Position numbers and translations under genes: made by a program. The notes beneath the pieces were generated by a model, which saw only the letters and a list, made by a program, of their open reading frames with translations, did no database searches and had not been told where the DNA came from. Positions 1 to 11,026 of a stretch of 64,000 nt of DNA are shown here, in pieces (the stretch's first letter is position 1; each line of letters opens with the position of its first letter). The stretch covers positions 4,138,452-4,202,451 of the forward strand of contig CM063294.1 in assembly GCA_032173965.1 (NCBI GenBank), read 5' to 3'. The stretch comes from Sitta carolinensis. Its lineage: Eukaryota > Chordata > Aves > Passeriformes > Sittidae.

Positions 1-2019
1 AACATTTTAAACTTCAGATTGCAACAGATACTATTTCCTGTGATTTTTTGCTTTCCATTTGATGCAAAGCACCACAATAATAACAAATCTCCACTTGCCC
101 CACTGTCTCCCCACTGCTATACAGTCTGAGACCAAAAAATCTGAGATGTTTTCTTGAAAGATAAATTAGAAGTACAGACTGTGACTAATATTCTCTCCCT
201 TCTTTTAGAAAAGGGAAATACTGTCATTTTCAGTGGCAACAGTGAAATTCTGATGATCATTTTCTTTTTGGCTGCATCTGCCCACTCTGACCACCTAAGG
301 ATCCAATGGTGCTTGGCAGCAGTAGGTCACTGGAGGCTCCCATTCTTAATATGAATAAGGGGAAGAATGTTCAACACAAATATCCTGCCCAGAAGCATTT
401 GGTTATGTTCACTACAGAGCAGTTTTGTTTTCTAAGGCAGCACTGGGCTTTAGGAGTAAGGGAAATGAATCTATGAGCAGATTGTGTTGTCTCTGTGGTA
501 GCTTATTGTCACTTCAAGACTTGGCAGGTTCCTTGATTGCTGTGTGACACTGTGTATGAAATAGCTTTTGGAAAGAATTGCCCTTGCATTCAGTGTATAT
601 CTCTTTCTCCCTGTGATATGTTTGCATTTTTCAGTATATTGTGCATTTCAAAAGCAATGAAAGTTCCACCTGCTGTACTGACACAAACTATTTCTGATAA
701 TGATCAAAGCAATGTGTTTCTACAAACATCACATCACAAAAGCTGTTTATCTTCTAATTCTTAGAAATAAGACTTTTATAAAGAAGATTGCTATTCAGAA
801 TACTCTGAAGTGAACCTGTCTTATTGCTTCCTCCTGCATGCATTCTGTCTAACTGCCTTTAATTAGTTACTTCACTTCCAGACAGTGCTATACAACCAAA
901 AGGACAGGGGAGAGCAGGAGGAGGAAAATGAACCATCTGCCAGCATTATTCTCTCCTTTTTGGACACTACTTCTTGTTAACCCAGCCCAAAGCAAAGTCA
1001 GCCTTTGTGGTACATTTAGGTCCAAAAATGGCATATTTAGAGCTAGTGTCATTTCTGTCATGTTATCCCCAATTATTAGATGGTAATGTAGCTGCTTTTT
1101 GTTCGCTCATAATTTTTAAGGCATTTGATAAAACCTTAAGAATGAGCTTAAAAGAATGAGCTTTTCTCCTCATTCTTTATGTGTCTTTTCCAGTCTCTGT
1201 CTTCATGCACACTCACCTTCCTCAGGTTACCTGTCTGCTTTGGAACATTCTTGCTGTTTCTCGTAATCACCTGAAAGTTCCTTCTCCCTTCTCTGCATTG
1301 TTGCACCTTTGGAAGCACAGAACTGCTGTGGATGGGGTCAGGGAGCACAGGCTGCACGCCAGGACTTTCTGTCCCCTCCCTGTGGCAGTTCACACATTTC
1401 GTGTCCCTTGGACTCCTGGGGTTATCCCTTCTCTGCTCCTAGTGATGTGTAAACACTATTTAAGACTTTTAGAGCTCTCAAACTGAAAGTTGCAATGTGT
1501 TGCTATTCCTCAACCAATGTTTAAAAGTCATGAAAGGCAGGTGAATTTAACCCAGACCTTGCATAATTTTTCTGACTGAAACGTTGTTCCCGTAATTTGC
1601 CAATCACTTTGATGACAACTTTACAAAATCCTTTCATTTTTAATAAGCAAATAGTCATTTACAGGCCATGGACTCATGCCTCCTGCCCTTAGCATTTCTG
1701 TCTGATGGGAAGCACAGGTATCCACCTGCTCCTGCCTGCCTCGTGCTACAGGGACACGTTTTTGGGCATGTGATGATCCTGCCCATGGTGTGTGGGGCTC
1801 CAGGAGCTCCTGAGCAAGCCCCAAGCCCAGACAGCCTCTGGGTTTGCCCTGGGTGCTCCAGACCTGCTCATGTTAGTGGGAAATCTCATCTGAGGCCAAG
1901 CTCCAGCACTTTTCTCACCACAGCTTTGCCCTGCTGTGAGGGAAAGGGATGGGAAACACTGCTTATGATTTGAGAAACTGCATTCAGATTTCTGTCTGTG
2001 ATTTGCTTCGGTTTGGTTT

Positions 2020-2033
2020 GGGGGGGGGGGGGG
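2020..2033. repeat. G14 homopolymer
   Basis: An uninterrupted run of 14 G follows a GTTTGGTTTG stretch. It is simple sequence inside an intron, prone to length error and polymorphism. Confidence 0.9.
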
Positions 2034-5000
2034 TGGTGTTGTATCTTTTGGGTTTATTCAGTTAAGTTCTGTGTGTTGAACCCCCTTTTTCCCCTGAAAG
2101 AGACAAAGACTCAGCAGAACTACCTTTGGAAACCCTCTGAATATACCAAAACGGACAATATGTTTGTGGTGTGTAAGAATTATTCTAATCTGAATGGAAG
2201 GTTGTTTAACACCAATAAATCACCTGCAGATTAAATCCTACACTGAATTTGTAATTAGGAATATGAATTTTTCATGGTACACTGAAACTGAGTATATTTG
2301 GGCTTTGGTTTGCATGAATTCTTCCTGCAGCTGAAGTCATTAGAGAACGCAAGACAACTGCTGTGACTAATAGTAATGGAGCTGGATTCCCTTATACTGT
2401 GCAAGTGTTGCTGTTGTTAAATTAATCTGACTGTACTGGATACTGATTATAGCCTTCCCTGTTCTGCACATCTCTGATAGCAGTTCCATCTTTTTGTTAA
2501 AATTTGTGTCAGTTACTCCGAGCTTTCACTGGCCTGTGAAGAACACTCTGGTGAAGGGTTCTGGCTCTGCAATGTGGGGAAGGAATGGAAACCATTTCAC
2601 TCAGGGGAGCATAAGCTTAGCATGAAACAGGTGGGTCTGTTTGGCAGAGTATGGTTCTTCATAAGAAAGTAAATTGACATGTTTCAGTTAGAAAGTTTAT
2701 TTTAGGCTCTGCCTCATTTTATTTTTGAGTTGAAGTAGTCTTCAAAAAAGCAAAATATCTGAACAGCTTTGTTACCCACCAACATCCTTATTTGCAGTTA
2801 CAGTAAAGAGGCACTGGGAAGAGAGGGGATGAATGTTGAGTCACAGATGCATCCATATCACTTAGGCATCCAAATATTGCAGTTATCCTGGGTTCCCCAT
2901 GTAGGCAGAGTGCAGGGCTGTGTAGATCCCTCCCCTGAGATCTGAATTGTCCTCTTAATTAACTATGTTGGAAAGCTGAGTGATTGATTGCTCTTTTAAC
3001 CTCAAAAATTACGGTAGGACAGGGTTTGCTCCCATTCCCTGTGTGCAGGTTGAGCTGAGCAGCAGCAGAGATGCTCAGGGAGCTTTTGGGTGTGGTGGTC
3101 ACTGGGATTGGATACAGGAAACTACTGGGGAGGGGCTGGCCTGGAGAGAGCTCCTCAGCTGGAACCAGTGCAAGGATGTCGGGGCTGCAGTTGGATAATT
3201 AATGTTTATATGACAGTTCTGGGATGGCAGCACTCTGCTGAGGTGTTGCAGCCTCATGGGACAGTTAAAATCAGGGCCCTGTGTACAAATTATTTACGAA
3301 CTGCAGGTTCAGTGACCGAGTAACAGAACATGGATTACAAGAAGTGAACAAACACCAAGAGCAAGCCATACAATGCTGCTTGTGTGTAAAGTAGCTAAAG
3401 GGAGGGGTTTTCCTGGAAGCTGGCAAATAGCCAGAGATGTATTTAATTTTTCAAACTTCTTTTTCTGCAAACATTTATGCAGGATGATCTTACGAACATC
3501 CAAAGGCTAATGGAATTTTTTTTAATGTAATTTATAAAATAGTGTGCTTTCCTGGTTTTTCTGCTCTCCTGTATTCTAGGGACATAAATTAGGATTTTGA
3601 CAGATTTCTTTGTGTGCTAGTGCCTCTCGTTCGTTGCAGTTGATGATTAGTTTAGGCAGTTATTGTAAGTGGTGTTTAATTAGTGCAGCAAAGGAATAGA
3701 GACATGTTCAAAATATTGTCATGGGGTCTCTCAGGAAGGTGTTTGCAGAGCTCAGACTGCATTTGTTTCCAGTAGGACTGAAAGAGTTCATTGACACTGA
3801 AATTACTGAGTTTATTACAGATATCCCACTTAATACTGTAAGTCAGTATATAATATAAAAGTCTTTGGAAGATATGAACTGCTACTTGTCATTGTTTAAC
3901 AGAGTACTGTGGATTAATTTGTTTGAAGAGCCCAGGCCAGAATTTCTGCTTTATTAAAGCTGCGTAGGAATATATAGGATTCTACATCCTTCTTCACTGG
4001 AGTCATACAAAATTATTGGCAGGAATACTAGTTATAAATATAATTTCTGAGTAAATGAGCTGTGGATTCCAGGGTTATGCATACTTTGAATTAATCAGGC
4101 AAGAAAATTAGTGTGGTTTTGTGCCACATTGCATGAGTCACAAAAGAAAATGAATAGTCTAATGTTTTTATCAATTCAGACTCTGGCTAGTTTGGCAGCT
4201 TGTGGAGATTGAAGATTTGTGGTAGGTTCCCCTAAAAAACTGCTTCAGTTTATTTCTTAGATTGCAACAACAGACAAAATCAAATTGCCTTACTTTCACA
4301 GCTGAACCAAACCCACAGTGTGGGGTGGCTAAGGTAGCACCGTGCTTATTTCCTGGAGTTCCCAAGTACCTCAGAGCTGGCTTTCCTGCAGTGCTGGGTC
4401 CTGGCACAGTGTGAGGCACAGAGCCCTGCTGAAGGACCTGTCATCTCTGCCCAAGCACTTGCCTTGTTCTCCATTCAGGTAATGAACAATCTGCTTGGTG
4501 CTGCCTTTGTTCTCTGGGCACTGCAAAGCCCTTACTAAGGAAAGTCATTTGTATTTAAAAGCACAAGCACTGACCTTCACTGAAGTCCAGCAAAACACTG
4601 GGGGCAGTTTGAGAGGACAGCCACTTCCTCTCTCATCTGGGAATCCTGCAGGAACGTTTGAGATGTGACTTTCAAAATCCTTGTCCACTGGCACAGCTCT
4701 GCAGACAGTGGAGTCTGAGAGAGCTTTATTCCAGTGGGAGCAGTCAGGCCTGAACTAATGCTCTGCTTTATATGTCAAAGTTGCAGCAATGAGTTACAAG
4801 AACAAAGCTGTTTGAAATAATTCAGGATGTCGGAAATAGAGAATGCTCAGCTTCCATCAGCAAGTGATGTACAAAACCCAACAAATAGGCTCAGAAACAG
4901 AATAACAAAGTGCTGTCTGTGTCTGTAGTAGTATGTGTGTGCTACTCTGCTGAAAAGTGCAGAGGAAACCAAAAAAAAAAAAAAGCAAAAATAAGCAGTG

Positions 5001-5537
5001 GCAATTAGAGATTGTCAGTGTAAGTGCCACCATCATGAGGGGCCTCTGGGAGCTGAAATCAGGCTCAAAGGGCACTTGGGGAGCATTTGAGGCCAGAGCT
5101 TGGCCATCAGCTCAGAATCTGCTGCTACTCATATGGGCTCCGGTGTTTCTAAGGTTGCTTTTAAATAAATGGAGCAAACCTAAATGGCAGTTTTACTGAA
5201 AGGAGACACCAGGAGAGAGTAAGTAATGAAAAGCATTAGATTGGGCATTCACTGTGTGGTGGGAGCTGCCCATGCTCCCTGGGAGGAGCAGTGAGCGCTC
5301 TGGTAGTGTTTTCTGTCGTGTCAGCTCTGTCTCTGAACTCACCTGGGCTCTGTTCATGTTCACTAACCCCAATTGTGTCCAGGGTGTTCCTGCAGTAGCA
5401 TAAAGGATGACCTCTTGTATCCAGCACCTTTTTGCATGGGTGGAGTGGGGAGCAGCTCTCCGTGAACCTTCAGCTTGTGCTTCTCCATGCTGCTTCCTCT
5501 CAACGCTCCTCTCTCTTTGGCACTGCCTAACTCTGAC

Positions 5538-5647
5538 TCTGGCTCTCCATGGGGTTTTCCTTTGTGCTTGATCTAACCATGTGGTAGAACAATACAAATG
5601 GAACATGGTTCTGTCAAGCACCATGGAAGGCTGCATACTCCCTGCAG
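5538..5647 (+). ncRNA. MIR218-2: mir-218-2 microRNA precursor hairpin
   Basis: The 5p arm at 5562-5582 reads TTGTGCTTGATC and then TAACCATGT, which is the full mature miR-218-5p sequence. The 3p arm at about 5604-5626 contains ATGGTTCTGTCAAGCACC. GTGCTTGA (5564-5571) pairs perfectly with TCAAGCAC (5614-5621), and AACCATGT (5575-5582) pairs with ACATGGTT (5603-5610), around a 20-nt loop (5583-5602). The outer limits are set by analogy with the human precursor. It lies in the sense strand of a SLIT3 intron about 4 kb upstream of exon a, the known conserved location of mir-218-2, so it is probably processed from the SLIT3 transcript or from its own intronic promoter. MiR-218 is known to repress ROBO1 and ROBO2. 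The CTGTCAAG in the 3p arm fits paralogue 2 rather than paralogue 1. Confidence 0.97.
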
Positions 5648-8600
5648 CATGGCATGCCTGGATACTTCTGCCGGGGCAGAAGCATCAAAAGGTGAGAGAT
5701 TCCCTTTCCCTTTCCTCACAGGGCTGGTGGAACAGGTGAAGTGTTGCTAACCAGGCTCCCAGGCACTGCCAGGGAGCCACAGTGATGTCTGCACAGACTT
5801 TCCACAGGGCTTGCATGCAGAATAACCATTTCTAAGTAATTAATCTGTTTAATTGCTCTCACAGTGAAGGAGTCGGGCATTCTGTTGGTGGGTAATATTC
5901 AAGGGTGATTCTGGCTGTACCGACAGAGATGAAAAACCACTTTTGTCTCCTTACCTTGTACATAATGTAAGCTGCATCTGTCTGTTTGAGCTGTCCAGTG
6001 AATCCTCTTACTTGAGATACACTTTGGATGCTATTTCTGCAACAAGACACCTGCCACTCAATGTAACTTTGGAGCTACTCTTAATGTGCTGGCATTGCCT
6101 TGTGAAACAAATACAATGCAAAAGAACTTTAGAAGATCTGCAAAACATTGTTTTAGTCTCTTGAAAATGACCTGGCCTGTGTGGAAATGCCACTATCCAA
6201 TAATTCCATAGGGCAAAGCTGAGTCAGCAAATCCAAATGGGCCATTTTAACTTTGACAGCTTAGAGAAGATCTTCAAAATTCTTCTGCCTAGCTCCCCCC
6301 CTACACAGAGATACTGACACCTGTTCATAAAAGAATTGGAGTCTCATACAGAAGTTCTTCTATACTGAAATATTGCCTTGTCTTGCAAATTTGTCACATA
6401 TCTGTTGTGGAGCTATTACAAGAAGAACATCCAGGATTCTTAGATTTTATCTGTTGTTACTGATAAAAATTAATTCTAGCAATGTGAAATTATGACCAAA
6501 AGAAGCACTTCTTTTTTTAATTCCCTGTGAGAATTGTGATCTTGTATGAAGAACTTCTGACATTCCTGGGGTTTTCATTCAGGTTTTAGACCAACTGACC
6601 TCAATGGTCATATTTTTGATGCCAAATTTGAGGGAGAATTTTCCAGAATGAATGTGTCAGGTCACTTTTCAAGCTGTTGAGACAGCCTGATTTGTAGCAG
6701 AATAGATCTTCCAGAACTCCTTTTAAGTCCTTTGGGCAAAGCTAAGTTTTAAAAACTGAAATCAGGTTTTCTAAACAATGCTTTAAAAGAAGAGTGGAAC
6801 AAAAAGGTATTTCTCTCTGTTGCCTATTTCTCCATGTGGGTATCAGAAAGGCACATAGAATATTTAAGCACTTGGAAATGTGATGTTTCTTTATCTCAGT
6901 GCTGCTGTTCTGTAGAATGGCATGGTATGTTTGTTTTATGATAATAAGAAATCACAGTACCTGACAGTGGTGTCACATTGTTGTGAAATAAAAATGTTAT
7001 CAGAGTAACTAATAAATCAAATAACCACAGCTGCCCTCAGTTACACACAGGCCTTGCTGTTGCCTTGGCTACTTCTTTCTTTTTTTCTTTCTTTAATTTT
7101 AATTCTTCCTAATTTGGGGAATTTCTAGAGACTCCCAGGTCATGTCCTGTCCTGCATCTCTTCTCTGGGGCTTTCCATGGATGATTTTATAGTGTGCAAG
7201 AAGTATTCCATGCCTGTGGTGGTGCTCTGTGCTTCCTGAGTCCTGTTGTGTTCTCTCAGAGCCCAGCAGTCAGGAGGAGTGGATGTATGTGCTTAAACAG
7301 TTCTGCAGGCAGATGGCTGAATTTCACACTGCTATCCCAGATGGGAATATCTTAATAGAGCAGCCACCTGTCCAAGTGATGTCAAGGCTCAGGTCATACA
7401 GTAAATTTTATCTAGTCTTTGGCAGGTGATTCCTGCTGTCTCTCAGGCTGAGAGATGACTGAGTACCTGCTGAGCACATACAGGCTGTTGATTACTTTTG
7501 ACTCAGTCATTACCTGAGTAACTCTTGTTTAAACTCAAAAATAAAGAAAAAAAAATAAAAAAAAAAAAAAAGAGAAAGGGAGAGAAGGAACAAGTATAAA
7601 GGTGATGTTTGTTCCCTTGCTCTCCTGCTGAGCTGAGGCCTTTCCCCTGTTCCAGTGGTGGCAGCTGTGGACGGATGCCCAAGCAGCATCAACTTCTTAG
7701 AGCTGCTGCAGTGTGGGAGGTTGTGTGCCTCACCATCAGGAGAGTGGGTGCCAAGTCAAAGTGTGCTAAAAGTCTTTATTTGTTCGGCCAGAAAGCTTGA
7801 GAGAAAACCAAAAATCGGTTTTTCACCCTCCAGTGTTATACACTGCTTTTTCCCCTTCATAAAGAATTCCACTCTCCATCCTTTTTTTCCCATAGGACGG
7901 TGAATCTTGTATCCATCAGTAAACTAAAAATTTTACTTAATAAATGTTTACCCTATGTAACTTCATGTTGTTTGTGATTTTTTTTTTTTCAACAAAAGCT
8001 TTTACAAAGAAACTTAGAAGTGCTTCTTCAAGGGTTAAGTTGGGGATTTCCAAGACACTTTCTGATCACTGATTGTTGGTGGGTTATTCAATGTGTACTG
8101 TAATTGTAGCAGTTTTAATAAACTCTGGTTCTGACAACTGTTTGTCTTTGGCATTGTTTTCAAGGAATCATAAACAACCAAACATTCTGACTACCAAGAC
8201 TGGAATGTCCAGGACTGGAAATCAAATGTTAGATTTTAAAAGGATAAGAGTTTAAATGACGGCATTGTGGGGAAAATCTTTGACTGTGTTTTTATAATGC
8301 TTTAAAATGCCCAATGATCCTAAAGCTGTGCTGTCACTGAAGTTGCACTTTAGATGTATAACTTATAATAAGCACAAACACCAGCAAAGTATTTAGCACC
8401 ACTGAGGTAGTAAGGTACAAATCTGTATGTCAATGTTCTCATAACCCAACTTGGAATTACAAAACTAAACCAAACTGTGTCTGTGGGGTCAGTGTTAGAT
8501 TGCCTGTAGAATTGCTTGCTTTCACTGAATCACCCTGGGGAGATAATTTGTAGCATGAATTAAAATAGTAGTGGATTTAGGAAACATCTTTTTTCGTTCA

Positions 8601-8831
8601 GAAAGTTGAACATGGTGATAAAATGGGCAGTGGTGTATTTATCAGTCTGCGAAGGGGAAGCAGGTGATGAATGTCATCAAGTCTCTAGAAACAAAAATCA
8701 GCTCGGGTTTAAGTTTTTGTTGATGTTTTTGGGTTCTTAAAACATTTGTTTAACTCCTCTCTCTGAGAAAGCCTTGTAATTGACTTCTAAAAATTTGGAA
8801 AACTTGCAAAATGCTTCTTGGTAGTTACAAT

Positions 8832-8850
8832 CCCTGGGCCTTGCCCAGGG
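8832..8850. repeat. Short perfect inverted repeat
   Basis: CCCTGGGC and GCCCAGGG form an 8 bp perfect stem around a 3-base loop. No further pairing extends it far, so it is probably incidental. Confidence 0.6.
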
Positions 8851-9657
8851 TTCCTGCAATGGTTCTGGTGCTTCCATTATGAAATACAAAGTGAGTGGGC
8901 AGGAATTGCATGGTGGGGCTTTGGCAGCACTTTGCTTACATACACATTTATTAATCCTCCTGGCTCCTTGAAGCAGTGAGATCAAGTTTCCAACCTGCTG
9001 CTTTTAAATGAGAAAAACCAAACCTGAAAAGGACAGATTAGTTCACTGAGCCTAATTGGAAAAGCATTTCATTAGAATGGGTCAAAAACCGAGTCAAAGA
9101 GGTCTGGAAATCACGGTGTAATGGTACATCAGGGAGTGCTTCTCACTAAGTATGCTCTGCCCATTCCTTAATTAAAATGAAAATGATTTAAACTGCTATT
9201 ACTTTCCTTCACTGTTTGTTTAACATAGTTAATAAAGATATCTAATTGTTGGAAAGTTGACAAGGTTGTCTAATAAAAAATTGCTCTAAAAACAGCTCTA
9301 ATAGCTGAGGTCTGAATATTAAAGATAAATGATACCTTTAAAAGTCTTTTGTCATTTAAATTCTTTCATGAGATGCCTTTTCCTTGTTGCTGGACTAAAT
9401 TCCAAATGGGAAAAAAGTGACTTTGCTGGAAAATAACAGGTAGGCTTGTTAGACAAGGAATTAGTTGTTAAGGGGTGAGTGAAAAACCAGAGACAAGTCT
9501 TGGGAGTAATTTTAAAAATTGCTGAGCCCAAGTCCTTGGCAAGTATTAAAACCGTGTGCAGGAGCTGGGGGATGACAGGAGGATGGATTCCGTGACGCCT
9601 CCGCTTGCTGCAGTTATCAACAACCCTTTGCTGGAACATATTTTCCTTTTCTTGCAG

Positions 9658-9807
9658 GGTCAGAGGATTACAGGAGTAAATTCACTGGGAAGTGTTTCCA
9701 GGACCTCGTGTGCCCGAGAAGTGTCGCTGCGAGGGGACAGTCGTGGACTGCTCGAACCAGAAACTCACCCGCCTGCCCACTCACCTGCCCGAGTACACCA
9801 CTGACCT
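9658..9807 (+). CDS. SLIT3: SLIT3 exon a: LRR N-cap of D3, with 1-nt frameshift
   Basis: This exon encodes the linker from D2 and the cysteine-rich N-cap of the third LRR domain. The acceptor is TTCTTGCAG, ending at 9657, and the donor is GTGAGT at 9808. It enters in phase 1: GG, then TCA GAG GAT for [19 protein letters not shown]. It ends in phase 2 (CT, completed by G of the next exon). After TGC CC at 9711-9715 one base is missing. The C run is three long where TGC CCN GAG requires one more base, so the frame changes to that of [17 protein letters not shown] and on to the exon end at PEYTTDL. The length of 150 instead of 151 confirms the loss. Read literally, translation would stop at TGA 10957-10959 in the next exon. 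Both sides of the break are highly conserved SLIT3, so a sequencing indel is likelier than a pseudogene. Confidence 0.95.
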
Positions 9808-10951
9808 GTGAGTGGGGCTCTGCAGGGGCCCACTGCACAGGCTGGCTTTGCTGACTTTTAAAGGCTGTCAGAGGGACTCAGATAGATAACAGCACCTCCT
9901 GCTTTTATCCCCGTGTGAAAACGGGAGAGCTCATTTTATTTCAGCGTTGTGCCACAGCTCTCGTTTCCTTGGCGTTTTTGTGCCAGCAGCTGTGGGGGTG
10001 AGAAAGGAGCCACGGCCCCGAGCACCCGCTGTGTGTCCTCCCCCAGAGCTGGCCAGGCCCAGGCTGGGTCCTTCCTTTCCAGTCTGCCCTGCAGTCCTCT
10101 GCCTTTGCACCTGGTCATTGTTATTTGAGAAATGGTTTTAACCATTTGAGTGAATCTGTGATCAGGAGCTCATTCCATCTCAGCATTGCCTGCTACTTGG
10201 ATGGAACAGGTCTTACTAAACTCAAACAACTTCAAGAAATTTGAGTATGACAAAACATTTTTATTGCTTAGCTACTGAAGATTCTGGTTCTTTTCTTGCA
10301 TTAGTAGCCCCTTCAAACAGAATTTTGTTTTTTTTTGAATTAGTGTTGTATTTATTGTGCTTATTCTCTTTAAAACCTCATAAAAATTATTGAAGTCAAG
10401 AAAAAATATCAGAAACCTCTAGAAACACAGCAAAGGTTCACATAGCAAAATGGAGCTATGTGCAATCAGAGAAAGAATTTTACATCCCAAGCCTGCCAAG
10501 ACAGTGGCCTTCACATTCATTTTGAAGATCAGCAGACTTTTCTAGGGCAGGGTCTGAAATGAGAGCCCTTCTGGTTGCATGGAGCACATCTCAGTGGCGT
10601 GTCTGGTGTAGCAGAATGCCTAGCAGAGGGTCAGTCATGCACACAGGGTTTGTGTGTGATAGAGCAGGTCAATAATTCCTTACCCCATGCACTGGGAGAT
10701 GAAGGGGCTCTGACACTGTCCCTTTGGCATTACACTCCTTAAGGCATCCTAAGCTTTTGCTGTAGATAATCCTCTCTCTCCCTTTTCCTTCAAAGCTAAA
10801 CTCTTTTACCTGTAGGAGTCTGAGGGAGATGGCAAAGAGTGCCTTGCTTAACAAAGGTCAAGGTTCTCCGTGGGGCAGCCCTGAATGTCACAGGGATTTA
10901 GCTACAGACATCTGTGAAGTATTAAATAATCTCTTTGTTTGTTCCTCTCAG
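9808..10951 (+). other. SLIT3: Intron between exons a and b
   Basis: This 1.1 kb intron has a GTGAGT donor and a CTCTCAG acceptor. It shows no recognisable element. Confidence 0.85.
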
Positions 10952-11026
10952 GCGTCTGAATGACAATGATATTTCTGTTTTGGAAGCTGTTGGACTCTTC
11001 AAGAAATTGCCCAACCTCAGGAAAAT
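10952..11026 (+). CDS. SLIT3: SLIT3 exon b: first LRR of D3
   Basis: The exon has 75 nt in phase 2 at both ends. It begins with G (completing the CTG leucine) and then CGT CTG AAT GAC AAT. The product [16 protein letters not shown] followed by KKLPNLRKI is a 25-residue LRR with the LxLNxNxI pattern. It follows the N-cap directly and forms the first full repeat of D3's concave sheet. The donor is GTAAGT at 11027. Because the length is a multiple of three, skipping it would keep the frame. Under the uncorrected exon a frame, its third codon would be read as TGA (10957-10959). Confidence 0.96.

Larger units (their letters stand above)
1..9657 (+). other. SLIT3: Intron upstream of exon a (3' part)
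   Basis: No coding exon was recognised here on either strand. The preceding C-cap exon of D2, expected to carry a CDCHLKWL-like motif, is not present and must lie upstream. The stretch contains the mir-218-2 hairpin, a run of 14 G at 2020-2033 and A-rich simple sequence around 4971-4983 and 7545-7571. An 8 bp stem with a 3-base loop sits at 8832-8850. The intron ends with a pyrimidine-rich tract and AG at 9656-9657. The rest looks like unique intron. Confidence 0.8.

Noticed and set aside
5193..5636. 147-codon open frame on the minus strand
   Set aside because: It runs antisense through the mir-218-2 hairpin, resembles no protein family and is explained by chance.
7545..7571. A-rich stretch considered as a processed pseudogene tail
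   Set aside because: No gene-like sequence precedes it and no target-site duplication is visible.
9658..9807. SLIT3 as a pseudogene in this genome
   Set aside because: Only one base is missing; all other exons, phases and splice sites are intact and the introns are kept, so a processed or decayed copy does not fit.
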